Shown here in pieces: positions 1 through 9,900 of a stretch of 30,200 bases of DNA; position 1 is the first letter of the stretch; each line of letters begins with the position of its first letter. Origin of the DNA: Bacteroidota bacterium (GTDB taxonomy: Bacteria; Bacteroidota; Bacteroidia; Flavobacteriales_F; PHOS-HE28); assembly GCA_963169595.1 (NCBI GenBank), contig CAUJFM010000309.1:1-30200 (forward strand), read 5' to 3'. Position numbers and translations under genes: made by a program. Under the pieces are notes generated by a model. The model was given only the letters and a program-made list of their open reading frames with translations, made no database searches and was not told the origin of the DNA.

Positions 1-468
1 GGCGTCGTCGGGCGATACGCCGTTGTGCTCGATCACATAGATCGATGCACCACGGGTGGTGGCCCAATCCAGGCGCGCTTCGCCGATGTGGTCGCTGATG
101 CGGGCACGCAACTTCAGCGGCATGGGAAGCCCTTCCGAAGAGCGCGTGCTGCTGCGCAGGAAGAAACCTGCGCTCAGGATCAGCTCCTCATCTTCGCCTG
201 CAATGCTGGCGACCCCGCCAGCAAGCCTCTCGACGACCTCCTTCAGTTCGCGCTTACGCTTCTCGCGCAAGGCAACTGCGGTGCGGCCGCCATCGGAAGC
301 TGCCGTGATGGCCTCCTCCAAGGCCTGTCGCTTCTCGGCCACCTCGAGAAGAAGAGCGGAAAGGGTGGCAAAAGCAGCGTTGCCTTGCAAACGCGCTTCG
401 ATGAACAATACGCGCAGGAGCAGGTCCTTTGCGCTAAGGCGACTCAGTCGCCGTATGATTTTCGACAT
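1..468 (-). CDS. Partial hypothetical protein with fn3-like C-terminal part (runs off the left edge)
   Basis: Reading the minus strand from an ATG at 468-466 gives an uninterrupted frame of 156 codons to the window edge, beginning MSKIIRRLSRLSAKDLL. The first 80 or so residues look helical and charged (KRQALEEAI, REKRKRELKEVVERL). The visible end (LKLRARISDHIGEARLDWA, then GASIYVIEHNG) has the beta-strand and W...A..Y pattern of a fibronectin type III module. Small proteins with a helical N-terminus followed by one fn3-like domain are common and mostly uncharacterised in Bacteroidota. There is no signal peptide, so it is probably cytoplasmic. No Shine-Dalgarno sequence precedes the ATG. The C-terminus is missing, so length and function cannot be judged. 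The fn3 assignment comes from the pattern alone. Confidence 0.6.
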   Translation of the reverse strand, partial: MSKIIRRLSRLSAKDLLLRVLFIEARLQGNAAFATLSALLLEVAEKRQALEEAITAASDGGRTAVALREKRKRELKEVVERLAGGVASIAGEDEELILSAGFFLRSSTRSSEGLPMPLKLRARISDHIGEARLDWATTRGASIYVIEHNGVSPDDA

Positions 469-685
469 GGCTTCAGTTTTTACGGGGCTGGATCACACCA
501 GCATCCCGCGGTTCGAGCATCTCGTTCGGCGCATCCGTTCTGCTAGGGATGCACGGGGATCATCCGCCCAGGACCGCTGCCTCCATGCCAGTGCATGATC
601 GGGCAATAGCCTACCTGCCTGTTGTGAACGAACTCAACGGCAAGGCGATCGGAACGGGTCTGGAGCTCGGGCCAGACACCAATGA

Positions 686-1657
686 TCAGCGGACGTTCCA
701 GAAGAGGGGCGACCGCGGCGGACCACGGGGATCCCAACGCTCAAGAACAGCGCGCCGGCTCAACGCATGGGCCACCTCCAGCCGCTGCGGAGCGATCCCA
801 TCCACTAGACCAAGCACGCGCTTGGCCAAGGCCAACAGAACGGCCACCATCATGAACCGGTCAAAACGGGGGACTTCCCTGCTAAAGGGGATGTGCTTGA
901 GCAGATCGTGAACATCAGGGATGATGCCATCGTGCACGCGTACCCAGTCCTGTTCAACCACGTATTCAATGACGAATAGCTCATCGAAGTGAACATCGCG
1001 ACGGTACACCCTTCGGGTTGGTTCCTTGGCCGCGAAGAACCCGGCGAACCAACTCCAGATCCGCCAGCCCAGGAAAAAGGACCGCTTGCTACGCTTACAA
1101 TCGCCCTTTTGACCCGTGCTCGACCCACCGGCTCCATGAACCGATGAGGCGTTGAAGCCCTTGGTGGCCGCAATGTTCGCCATGCCCCCTAAGGCCTCTC
1201 CACCAGCCCCTGCCGCATGCGACGAATCACTGGACCTGGCGGCCATGTCACCGGACATTTCAGAAAAGTCACCGAACTCGGTGCCTATGTCATCGAACTT
1301 TGCAGAAAAGTCACTGAACTCTGCGGCGATGTTACTGGACTTTCCGACAGAGTCATTGAACTCCGCGTGAAAGTCACCGGACTTGGGGGAAAAGTCATTG
1401 AACTCTGGTCCAATGTCACTGGACTTTTCAGAAAAGTCACTGAACTCTCCGGCCATGTCACTGGACTTTCCGGAAAAGTCACTGGACTCTGCGGCCATGT
1501 CACCGGACTTTGCGCGCATGTCGCTGGACCTGGCGCTCATGTCACCGGACTTTCGGTGCAGGAAGTTGAGCAGGGAGCGCATGAGCGTTCGTTCAGTGGT
1601 TCGGACATGCAAAGGATCGGTCACGCACCACCCTTTTCGGCGCGGTCCGTTCTGCAC
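686..1657 (-). CDS. Unrecognised protein with 16 tandem heptads and a hydrophobic segment
   Basis: A 323-codon minus-strand frame from a GTG at 1657. An in-frame ATG at 1582 (MRSLLNFLHR) is an equally plausible start, placed directly before the repeats. Residues 36-147 are 16 perfect-length heptads of the form [K/E/R][S/F]xD[F/M/I]xx, in which a lysine-type and a glutamate-type unit tend to alternate. A spacer rich in Gly, Ala and Ser follows, then a basic and aromatic hydrophobic stretch (RSFFLGWRIWSWFAGFF) that may be a membrane segment. The final 130 residues look globular (FDELFVIEYVVEQDWVRVHD). I do not recognise the family. The repeat DNA is open in several frames, so repeat coding alone does not prove this frame; the non-repeat C-terminal half is the better argument. 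A frameshift near the 3' end is possible, because another minus frame stays open to 543. Confidence 0.42.
   Translation of the reverse strand: MQNGPRRKGWCVTDPLHVRTTERTLMRSLLNFLHRKSGDMSARSSDMRAKSGDMAAESSDFSGKSSDMAGEFSDFSEKSSDIGPEFNDFSPKSGDFHAEFNDSVGKSSNIAAEFSDFSAKFDDIGTEFGDFSEMSGDMAARSSDSSHAAGAGGEALGGMANIAATKGFNASSVHGAGGSSTGQKGDCKRSKRSFFLGWRIWSWFAGFFAAKEPTRRVYRRDVHFDELFVIEYVVEQDWVRVHDGIIPDVHDLLKHIPFSREVPRFDRFMMVAVLLALAKRVLGLVDGIAPQRLEVAHALSRRAVLERWDPRGPPRSPLFWNVR
1217..1552 (-). repeat. Tandem array of sixteen 21-bp units
   Basis: Sixteen consecutive 21-bp units (336 bp) with no spacers. On the minus strand each unit encodes one heptad centred on S-x-D, for example KSSDMAG and EFSDFSE. Neighbouring units differ by substitutions and never by indels. 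A 42-bp higher-order period is visible where K-type and E-type heptads alternate. Lack of indels in a 21-bp array fits selection for reading frame, recent expansion, or both. Confidence 0.85.
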
Positions 1658-1857
1658 TTCTTAACGATCAATTGTGTTCATGAAGACAGCATGCGTGTCG
1701 AAGCCGATCGTAGTGCGCCACAACGCTCGTTCCAATGCACATGGAGTGGCCGGACCTTGGAACCTAGCAGTTTATCCGGGGCCCGTGTGCTGTAACTCGG
1801 ACGGATGCCAGGCCCAACACCAAGGGCAACGCCTACCAAGCGACCAGCAGGTGCCGA

Positions 1858-2532
1858 TCAGTGGTGGAACCGCTTCAACAACTTCCAATTCAACGCAGCG
1901 CGGAGCAGTCCTTGGCGATTGCTGACCCCGAGCTTTCCGAAGATCCTGGCCCGGTGGGTGTGCACGGTGTTCTTACTAAGCCCCATTCGCTCGGCGACCA
2001 TGGGATAGCTGGGGTCATCTGGTGCACAGATCTGCTCAATGACCTCCAGTTCGGGCTGGGTGAGGCAGCTGAGCACCCTGGCCCTGCCTTGTGGTTCCTG
2101 ATCTGCTGAGTGCTGCGCCCCCACGAGGTGCATCGTCATGTGCTCGTTCATGTAGTAGCCTGTGGCGCTCACATGGTCCAAGGCCGTGTGCAGCTCCTCA
2201 CGATCGATGTTCTTGCCCAGTACACCACGGGCACCCAACCGCACCACTTTGGAGACCACTTCAGGAGTTGGATCAAAGGTCAACATCACTGGTAAGGTGC
2301 GCTGCTGGTGGGTCCGCATCCATTCCAACGTGGAGAATCCATCGCGAACGGGCATGCACACATCGATCAAGGCAATGTCCACGTGACCTATTTCCAGAAC
2401 GGCCTGGACATACTCCTCACCGTTCATGGCCTTCAACACCACCTGACCGTTGGGCCAGGAATGCAACATGGTGGCGATGCCATCACAGATCATCGGATGG
2501 TCATCCACAATAGCGATACGAAGTGCTCCCAT
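1858..2532 (-). CDS. NarL/LuxR-family two-component response regulator
   Basis: 224 aa, a typical length for this family. The receiver domain occupies about residues 4-120: acidic pair D10-D11 in IVDDHP, phosphoacceptor D57 in ALIDVCMP, switch threonine T85 and lysine K107 in GVLGKN. A LuxR-type helix-turn-helix covers about 155-218 (LTQPELEVIEQI, then GLSKNTVHTHRARIFGKLGV). The protein should be a cytoplasmic transcription factor activated by phosphorylation from a histidine kinase. No kinase gene is adjacent, so within this window it is an orphan. The ATG at 2532 is the natural start because IVDDHP begins at residue 8. No Shine-Dalgarno sequence is visible. It is divergent from the toxin operon across about 490 bp, so it could regulate that operon, but nothing in the sequence proves this. 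Confidence 0.93.
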   Translation of the reverse strand: MGALRIAIVDDHPMICDGIATMLHSWPNGQVVLKAMNGEEYVQAVLEIGHVDIALIDVCMPVRDGFSTLEWMRTHQQRTLPVMLTFDPTPEVVSKVVRLGARGVLGKNIDREELHTALDHVSATGYYMNEHMTMHLVGAQHSADQEPQGRARVLSCLTQPELEVIEQICAPDDPSYPMVAERMGLSKNTVHTHRARIFGKLGVSNRQGLLRAALNWKLLKRFHH

Positions 2533-3024
2533 TGGTTATTGATGCATCAGATGATGGCCTGAAAATAGGCATCCCACGTTAAGTTCCTTCACGACTCTTG
2601 AACGATCAGAGTGGATCGATAGCAACTCTGAAGATCTGAGACTATCGGGACCCGGGCCAGAAACGAGGGCTTCCTCACCCGAATTACACCGCCCTCATCA
2701 TTCACAATGACACCAAGGTCATTGTACGCAATGATGGCCCGTCGGGACCTTATACCATGAGCCTAGTTTGGGCTGGCCGAACAACGGTGCTCCGATGAGC
2801 CGCATGGGTAGGCATTGAATGGAATGGTCAAGCGCATTCGATCCAATGGTATGGGACCTCTTCTGCACGGCCTTGATGCCGCCCAGAGAGGGGACCGCGC
2901 GGTGGCGACCGCCCCACTGCGCACCCTATCTGGAGCAGACCGATCCTATCGGCCTTACCCGTATTTCATCGTCATCGGCACGATCACCGATAGGACCCGG
3001 TTACCACACGCTGCTGTCCAGGAC
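2533..3024. other. Divergent intergenic region between the regulator and the RHS operon
   Basis: About 490 bp between the ATG of the minus-strand response regulator and the preferred start of the first operon gene. It should hold promoters for both directions. I found no convincing Bacteroidota -7 (TAnnTTTG) and -33 pair; TAGTTTGG near 2764 is one base short of the consensus. The only clear structure is an inverted repeat at 2704-2725. The downstream reading frame stays open back to a TTG at 2815, but the predicted peptide there looks non-coding. Confidence 0.6.
2704..2725. promoter_or_regulatory. Perfect 8-bp inverted repeat, possible operator or 5' UTR hairpin
   Basis: ACAATGAC and GTCATTGT are exact reverse complements separated by six bases (ACCAAG). 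The site lies about 300 bp upstream of the first operon gene and 172 bp upstream of the response-regulator ATG. Its size and spacing fit a dimeric regulator site, and the LuxR-type regulator next door is an obvious candidate. There is no T-tract after it, so it is not a typical terminator. The regulatory role is inferred. Confidence 0.35.
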
Positions 3025-5133
3025 ATGAACGCCCTCGGTCGCCTGCTTTCTTGGCGGCACCCGCTGGTGTCCGGTGTCCTGCTGGTGCTCAGTGGAACCC
3101 AGCTACGTGGCCAGGACACCACCCATGCCGATACGACGCGCGCAGCGGCCATACCTCTTACACCACCGCGTACCACAGGTACTGTAGAACTGGGAGGCAT
3201 CTACGGGGCCATCCCGTTCGCTACACCCGGCAGTTCGCTTTGGAACGCCTTCGCCCGGGGCCGGATCGGCGCCGACCTGCTCGGCCTTCCCATCGGGGTA
3301 CAGTTCGATGTGGGGACCGATGTGCCCTTACGCGGACAGCGGAACAAGGTGCGCTTCTTCTTCGACCCGGCCCGTGCGGCTGAACAGGACCATTGGCGCA
3401 ACGCCCATCTGCTGCATGCCAAAGAGGACCTGGTGGATTCCCTTGAGCAGGAACGTGCGCGACTGGACCGCATCCTCATCGGACAACAGGCGCGTGTGCT
3501 GGCCTTGCGCGAAGCCGCCCAGGTACCCTCTGCGGCACATGGGAGCCTGGACACACTTTCCTCGCCCTTGGATAGTGCAAGCGTGACCATGACCTTGCCT
3601 GAAGGCCCCGCGGACAGCACCCGCCAAGCGCTCTTGCAGCGTGCCGACACCTTGGAACAAGGCCTTGGGCGCGTGCGGGAACAGCTGAACGAGGTGAACG
3701 CTGCGCTCGAGGCGGCACGCTCCGCTTATGAACTGCAACAGGCCGTGAGCCGCGCCGATGGCAGCAAGCTCTCCTGGCCCCTTCGTTTTGCGCGGGGCAT
3801 CCGCACCCTGGAACTGGGCACCTGCACGCCGCAGGGCTCTGAGTTCCTCATCAACGGGACCACCCTGCAGGGCATATCGTTCGCCTATGTGCACAAGGAC
3901 CTGTTCATCGCCATCGACCATGGACGGAGCTTCGATGATACCTGGCGGAACACCGACCCCGTGGGACGGGCCATGGAACAGGTCCAGCGCAGTCTGTTCC
4001 TCGTGGACGTACGTGACCTGAACCCGCGCCGGTTGACCGACCTGCGCGTGGGCACCGGCCCGGTGGACGGCACGCACTTCCATGTCGGCTACCTCTATGG
4101 GAAACGCGATGATGTGACGGGTGACAGCGCGGCCGTCCCGATCGCCGGCCCCGGCTACCGCACCAATCATGTGGTGGAACTGGATGCTGGTCTGGCCATC
4201 AGGCCCGGACATGTCGTGCGGCTTGTGCATGCCCGTTCGGTGGTCCTAACGGCTCCTGTGGATGAGGCCAGCGATGTGGCCCGTCCGTCGGTGAACGACC
4301 TGTTCAACGAGGGTGCCGAACAGGCCTGGAAAGCCTCTTGGACCTCCGACCTGCACCGCACAGGAACAAGGCTGGCCGCTGAGGGGCGGTACATCTCGCC
4401 CTGGTTCCAAAGCTTCGGTGTCGGCTTCCTGCGCAGTGGCACGCGCGCCGGTGAGCTGCGGGTGGACCAGACCCTTGGCCAGCGGCTACGCGTTCGGGCC
4501 AAGGGTACGCTGGAGCAACGCACGGTACCACATGCCGAGGAGCAAAGGACCATGGACCTCGTGCGGGGCCAGGTGGGGCTCTCCTGGAAGCCGCTCAGGG
4601 TACTAACCCTCCATGCCACCTACCTGCCGGTGGTCACCCAATGGGCGGACGGGCCCCAGAGCCGCACCGACTGCTACCAGGCAGGGGTTGAAGTACGGAA
4701 GCGCTGGCGTGGAACGGTGCTGTTCATTTCGGCCAACAGCGGGCTCTACCAATGGACCGCATCCCCGGCCCCAGGCCAGGAGGTGTGGAACCATGGGCTC
4801 AGCAGCACCCTCACGATCCGCGAACGGTGGAACCTGGGTGTGTCCTACACCACCCTCACCACGGTCGGCACCGATACCCTCCCCCCTGCCGGGAATCTGG
4901 GGATCCGGGCCGGTCATCGGGGCAAGGACCTGACCATTGAAGCGTCCGCACAGCTGCCGGTGAGCGGGCCATCCGGCTGGTGCCTGGTGGCCCAACGGCC
5001 CATCGGAAAGGCCCTGCTGCTGGGCCTGCGGGGCGAACGCTTTGCCAACTACCCCACGCTCTACAACGAGGGCAGCTCCACGACCTCCCCCACGGACCAA
5101 GCGTGGAGCATGAGCCTGACCTATCACTGGTGA
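3025..5133 (+). CDS. Probable outer-membrane beta-barrel protein with N-terminal coiled coils
   Basis: 702 aa from the ATG at 3025. This start is chosen because it opens directly into a signal peptide (MNALGRLLSWRHPLVSGVLL, cleavage probably near LRGQ). The open frame extends upstream to a TTG at 2815, but that stretch lacks coding character. Two charged helical segments, about residues 128-165 (KEDLVDSLEQERARLDRIL) and 203-245 (LEQGLGRVREQLNEVNAAL), look like coiled coils. The rest, about 250-702, alternates short polar and aromatic strands and ends in LTYHW, the terminal-aromatic pattern of outer-membrane barrels. I do not recognise a named family. It is first in a tightly packed operon with the RHS toxin, so a role as an outer-membrane pore or anchor for it is plausible but inferred. 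Confidence 0.7.
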   Translation: MNALGRLLSWRHPLVSGVLLVLSGTQLRGQDTTHADTTRAAAIPLTPPRTTGTVELGGIYGAIPFATPGSSLWNAFARGRIGADLLGLPIGVQFDVGTDVPLRGQRNKVRFFFDPARAAEQDHWRNAHLLHAKEDLVDSLEQERARLDRILIGQQARVLALREAAQVPSAAHGSLDTLSSPLDSASVTMTLPEGPADSTRQALLQRADTLEQGLGRVREQLNEVNAALEAARSAYELQQAVSRADGSKLSWPLRFARGIRTLELGTCTPQGSEFLINGTTLQGISFAYVHKDLFIAIDHGRSFDDTWRNTDPVGRAMEQVQRSLFLVDVRDLNPRRLTDLRVGTGPVDGTHFHVGYLYGKRDDVTGDSAAVPIAGPGYRTNHVVELDAGLAIRPGHVVRLVHARSVVLTAPVDEASDVARPSVNDLFNEGAEQAWKASWTSDLHRTGTRLAAEGRYISPWFQSFGVGFLRSGTRAGELRVDQTLGQRLRVRAKGTLEQRTVPHAEEQRTMDLVRGQVGLSWKPLRVLTLHATYLPVVTQWADGPQSRTDCYQAGVEVRKRWRGTVLFISANSGLYQWTASPAPGQEVWNHGLSSTLTIRERWNLGVSYTTLTTVGTDTLPPAGNLGIRAGHRGKDLTIEASAQLPVSGPSGWCLVAQRPIGKALLLGLRGERFANYPTLYNEGSSTTSPTDQAWSMSLTYHW

Positions 5134-5137
5134 ACCC

Positions 5138-6241
5138 ATGATCAGAAGCATTCCTCGACCACTCCTGCTGGCCATGCTCCTGATCGGAGCCCGTGGAAGC
5201 GTAGGGCAGGTCACCATCCAAAGCGCCTCGATCAACGGCGAACTGCTCACCCCCACCACGCTCTACCACCTGGTGGTGATCAATACGGGAGCGCCGGCCA
5301 TGGTGCGGTTGGATGGCTTTGTACGCACGCGCCAGGGTGAACAGGTCGTCGCCTTCCGTACGGCGGAACAGCTGCTGCCATCGGGCACGAGCACGTGGAC
5401 CGCTTCCAGCTCCACCATGCAGGCCTTCAATTATGGTGCTGGAGAGGCAGGCCGCACAGCCCGTGTACACCAGCGCCTGCCCGGCGGTCAGTTCACCTGG
5501 TGCATCCGCATCAACTCGGATGCCGCCGAGACCGGCGACGAATGGTGTGATGACCTGGTGATGGAGGACCTGTTGTACCTGGACCTGGTGATGCCTTGGC
5601 ACAAGGATACGATCGATGAAGTGCGACCGGCACTGACGTGGACCATCACCGGCTCACCTACGGCCGTGGCGGCGGCCAAGGTGCGCATCACCCTGGTGCC
5701 CATGTCCGCCCCGATGAACGCCGCCCAGGCTTTGGCGGCCGAGGTCCCGCTCTTTAACGTGAACGACGTGACCCAGCGCACGCTCCTCTATCCCCCCGGG
5801 GCCCCGGACCTGCAACGCGGCCGTTGCTATGCCTGGCAGGCCGAACGGGTGGTGGATGGCCGCGTGGCGGACCGCTCGGAGCCGTGGAGCTTCTGCGTCC
5901 GCGACCTGCCCAAACCCCAGGCGGACAAGTACGTGCTGCTGGACCGCATTGAACCGGGCAGCGTGTACCAGGCCGTTGATGACCGCATCTACTTCCGGTA
6001 TGATGAGCCCTACGCCTCCACCGACCTCCGCTGCGTGGTGCTCGGCCCTGGTCGGCGAGAGCTTGTGCCGGATGCCCGTAACGAGAGTGCCGGCCCCGGG
6101 ACCACGTTGAGCAAACAGGCCGGTGTGAACCTCTACGAGCTGGACCTCTCGCCCTATGCACTAAAGACCGGCATCTACACCCTCCGCGTGCTGGACGGAA
6201 AAGGCCGGCACTATGAACTACAGTTCAATGTACCGCGATAG
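5138..6241 (+). CDS. Secreted fn3-like hypothetical protein
   Basis: 367 aa, starting 4 nt after the previous stop. Residues 1-23 form a signal peptide (RPLLLAMLLIGARGSVGQ). The mature part is rich in predicted beta strands. A segment around residues 160-260 resembles an extracellular fn3-like module: PALTWTITG at its start, then CYAWQAERVVDGRVADRSEP followed by WSFCV, the W-x-F strand that often ends such repeats. Four or more cysteines could form disulfides after export. No catalytic motif is seen. It is translationally linked to the barrel upstream and the membrane-anchored protein downstream, so it probably acts with them in the periplasm or at the surface. Function unknown. Confidence 0.72.
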   Translation: MIRSIPRPLLLAMLLIGARGSVGQVTIQSASINGELLTPTTLYHLVVINTGAPAMVRLDGFVRTRQGEQVVAFRTAEQLLPSGTSTWTASSSTMQAFNYGAGEAGRTARVHQRLPGGQFTWCIRINSDAAETGDEWCDDLVMEDLLYLDLVMPWHKDTIDEVRPALTWTITGSPTAVAAAKVRITLVPMSAPMNAAQALAAEVPLFNVNDVTQRTLLYPPGAPDLQRGRCYAWQAERVVDGRVADRSEPWSFCVRDLPKPQADKYVLLDRIEPGSVYQAVDDRIYFRYDEPYASTDLRCVVLGPGRRELVPDARNESAGPGTTLSKQAGVNLYELDLSPYALKTGIYTLRVLDGKGRHYELQFNVPR

Positions 6242-6245
6242 GACA

Positions 6246-6932
6246 ATGAAGGCCTCCTCCAAACGCATCATCCTGTTCACCTGCGCCACAGCGGTGGTCC
6301 TGGGCTTGCTGGCCATGCGCAGCCTGGAACCCGTTCCAGCGACCAATGAGCAGGCGGCACCACCGGAAGTCATCAACGAGCCGTCCATCTGGAACAGGCT
6401 CTTCAACACCACCCCTGCGCCCTTGGCGGATTGCGCGGCCCTGCGCAACTGGCTGACGGAGCACCCCGGAGCGTTCGTCAGCGTTCAGGAAAGGTCCGAG
6501 TTTAAAGCGGAGCTGCACTATCGCCCGGCATCGTGCACAGCCTGCCTGGAACTGGGTGATGTGCAGTTGACCGAAAAGTCCTTTGTGGAGCGGAACAGCG
6601 AACTGGCCCATAGCGACCAATACGTGCTCCGGCTTTACCCGAAGGATCGGGACGGCGACCTGTCCAAGGTGGATGAGACCTGGATGCCCAGCGTGATGGA
6701 GATCGTGGGCACGGATACGATCCCATGCGCCTTCCTTCATGTGGAAACGCTGCCTCCCGGGGTGCCCTACCGGTCCGTGCTCCTGGGGTTCGACAGATCT
6801 CAGGACGAACAGGACCGCCGATTGGTGATCCGCGACACGGGGAACCTGTTCGGCGGCGACCTCCATTTCAACCTGCCTACTGGCGGCCCTCGCGCACTGG
6901 CCGAGGCCCTCAACCCAACCGTACGTCCATGA
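6246..6932 (+). CDS. Small membrane-anchored or secreted hypothetical protein
   Basis: 228 aa from the ATG at 6246, 4 nt after the previous stop. An in-frame ATG at 6213 would overlap the upstream gene and add a non-hydrophobic leader, so 6246 is preferred. Residues 6-23 (IILFTCATAVVLGLLAM) form one hydrophobic segment after a KASSKR cluster, which suits a signal anchor or signal peptide. The remainder is soluble, with a CTAC pair (around residue 97) and two other cysteines. I do not recognise it. Its stop overlaps the next ATG (ATGA), which indicates translational coupling to the giant protein that follows. Confidence 0.7.
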   Translation: MKASSKRIILFTCATAVVLGLLAMRSLEPVPATNEQAAPPEVINEPSIWNRLFNTTPAPLADCAALRNWLTEHPGAFVSVQERSEFKAELHYRPASCTACLELGDVQLTEKSFVERNSELAHSDQYVLRLYPKDRDGDLSKVDETWMPSVMEIVGTDTIPCAFLHVETLPPGVPYRSVLLGFDRSQDEQDRRLVIRDTGNLFGGDLHFNLPTGGPRALAEALNPTVRP

Positions 6933-9900
6933 CCACGAGCCGACACACCCAGATCACCGCTGCGGGACTGGCGCTGCTGATGCTGGCGGACATCGTGTGC
7001 CCCACAGCGCTGTATGCCCTTAGCACAGGACCCACACAGCCGGAGGTGCAGGGCTTCACCCCGGCCAGCGCCACCAACATGGTGGACCTGTTCACGGGCG
7101 ATGTCTCCTACAACATCCCCCTGTTGGATGTGGAAGGCTACCCGGTGAACCTCGCCTACAGCGGTGGCATCGGCATGGAACAGGAGGCCAGCTGGGTGGG
7201 CCTGGGATGGAACCTCAGCCCCGGCCAGGTGGAGCGCAACATGCGCGGCATCCCAGACGACTTCCGCGGCGACGAGATCGTACGCACCATGAACCTGAGG
7301 CCGAACAGGACCTATGGCCTTGACTATGGCGTGGGATTTCAGCTGTTCTCGGTTCCGACCCTGTCCTTGGCGGGTGACTTGAACTTGTCCGCATCACCGA
7401 GCTTCAATACCTACAGCTTATTCGCCTTTGAGCTTGGTGTGAGCATGTCCATGCGCTCGACCAAGTCCAACAAGCCCTCGTTCAATGGGGGGCTTGGGTT
7501 CACCTCTAGTTCCAATGCCGGCCTTCGGGTTCAACCGCGAGTGGGCTTTGACTTTGCACAGAACACGCATGATGGCGTGAACTCATCTGTTGGCCTCAAC
7601 TTCGGTTTGAACATCGATTCCCGTCAAGGCCTCACGAACATGACACTCGGAGCGTCGGTGAATGCCAGCAGGGATACCGAAAATGCCAAGCAAAGGCAAG
7701 CTCTCGATAAAGCCGTCGCTGACGGACAAAAAACCGACTTACCATCAGTCAGGTCAGCAAAACTGCAAGCCAGTGCTGGTGTTGGAAGCAGCTTCAACTT
7801 CGGCGCACCGTCATTTTCGCCGCAGATCGGCCTTCCCATGCGGAACACCAGCATGTCGTTCTCCTTTACCTGGGGAGGCGCATTTGCCGGGACGCATGCG
7901 AACATGACGCTCGGTGCCTTCTACAGCGAACAGCGCCTGGCCTCCACCGTGCGCCGCACGCCTTCGTATGGCTACATCCACCACGATGCCGGGCAGATGA
8001 ACGACCATGCCCAGCTGGACCACAACCGCGAAAAGGACGGGCCCTATTCACCCGACCGCCCGGCCTTGGGTATCGCGCAGCTCACGAACGATTTCTTCTC
8101 CGTCAGCGGTCAGGCCGTTTCCGGTAGCTACCGGGCCTACCGAGCTGAAGTGGGCCATGTGTACGACCCGGAGGTGACCAGCGGCGGCTCCGGCGGTTCG
8201 GCAGGCCTGGATATGGGGGCGGGCCTCATCGCGCATGGGGGCGCGCGCATCATGGTGAACTCCTCCAACTCCAGTTCCGGTCGTTGGAGCATGGGGTCCA
8301 ACCAAGCGGGACAGCGCCTCCGCTACCGGTCCTTGGCAGACCGTCCCGAACTGGAGCGGGTGTTCTTCCGGGAAGCCAATGAACCCACCGTGGAACAGGA
8401 TTCGTCGCTGTGGGTGGAGCTGATGGGCGACAAGGCCGTGCGCTTCGAAATGCCCAGCATGGGAGCGTATGCCAACCGCTTGGGCACCGAGGTGACCGAT
8501 GGCAGCACTTCCAGCACCATCCCCACCACCAACTACCGCACCAAGCGCGAGCCCCGCGGACAGCTCTTCACCTACCTGGACCATACCACCGCCACCCACT
8601 TCGGGCTGGTGCCACCGATCGACCACGGGACCTTCACGCCGCCCGACCATCACATGAGCGAGGTGACCGTGATCGACAAGCAAGGCGGGAGGCATGTGTA
8701 CGGCATCCCGGCCTACAACATGACCCAGGTGGAAGTGGAGTTCAACGTCGCAGGAGAAACGGGAGAGCCGAATGGACATGCCAACTACATGCCCGAAGAG
8801 AACTCCATCGACAACGAAGCAGGCCGCGACCACTATTACACCCGGACGGAGACCCCGGCCTACGCCTATGCCTTCTTGCTCACCGCCATGCTCTCCTCCG
8901 ACTACTCGGACGTGGACGAGATCCAAGGCCCCAGCGATGGAGACCTGGGCAACTACACCAAATTCGATTATGTGAGGAAGCACACGGCCTTCCCCTGGCG
9001 CACACCGGCAACGACCGTTGAGAACCAGGGCCGGTACCTGAAAGGCAGACCTGCTGTAGCGGACGACGACAAATGCACCTTCGTTCACGGCACCAAGGAG
9101 GTCTACTACCTGAAGACCATCGAATCCAAGAACTACATCGCGGTCTTCCATCACGATGACGACCCCAACACGATCACGGCGAACCGCAGGAAGGATGCCC
9201 GTGGGGTGGCAGAGAACGGCACGATCACGAACGACCGCTCCTGCAAGCTGGACAGCATCTCACTGTACGAGAAGGCGACCTATCTCTACGCCGTAGAGAA
9301 CGCGCAAGCTCTGCCCGCTCCCATCAAGCGGGTCCATTTCCGGTACGATTACAGTCTGTGCAAGGGAACACCCACCAGCGCGGACCCGGACCAAGGCAAG
9401 CTGACCTTGAAGCGGGTCTTCTTCACCTATGGCGTTTCGCGCATGGGGGTCACTGCACCCTATGAGTTCGATTACCCCGACCCCAATCCGAACTACTCTC
9501 CGGTTGCACAGGACCGATGGGGCAATTACAAGCCTGCCGGGCTGGTATCGAACGATGATTTCCCTTATGCTGAACAAGACCCTGCCACCGCCGATGCCCA
9601 AGCCGGTGCCTGGCAATTGACCTCGATCCGCCTGCCTTCCGGTGGCCGCATCAACCTCACTTACGAAGCGGATGATTACGCCTACGTGCAGGACCGGCCT
9701 GCCATGCGCATGTTCGCCATCAAGGCGATCACAGACAGCCCCACATATGACCCACCCTCAGGAAATACAGTGAACATCAGGGACGGCAATAGGTTCCTCT
9801 GGATCACTCCTCCGCCCGGGGCTGGACCCAATGCCATTGAGGACATGGTAGCCGGTGTGGAGCACCTGTACTTCCGCAGTTTGATCGAGATCGATCCGGA

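Noticed and set aside
543..737. 64-codon minus-strand frame as an independent gene
   Set aside because: It overlaps the end of the heptad-repeat gene in another frame. It might be a frameshifted continuation, but nothing supports it as a gene of its own.
1217..1552. Regular repeats considered as a CRISPR array
   Set aside because: Units are contiguous 21-bp tandem repeats with no unique spacers and no cas genes nearby.
1217..1795. Plus-strand 192-codon frame across the 21-bp repeats
   Set aside because: It is open only because the repeat unit lacks stops. Outside the repeats its sequence looks random, while the minus-strand frame continues into plausible globular sequence.
2815..3024. Extended TTG start for the barrel protein
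   Set aside because: The extra 70 residues lack coding character and would bury the signal peptide that begins at the 3025 ATG.
8048..9154. 368-codon minus-strand frame opposite the giant secreted protein
   Set aside because: Antisense to a strong frame, no motifs, and the same His/Gly/Val-rich shadow composition.
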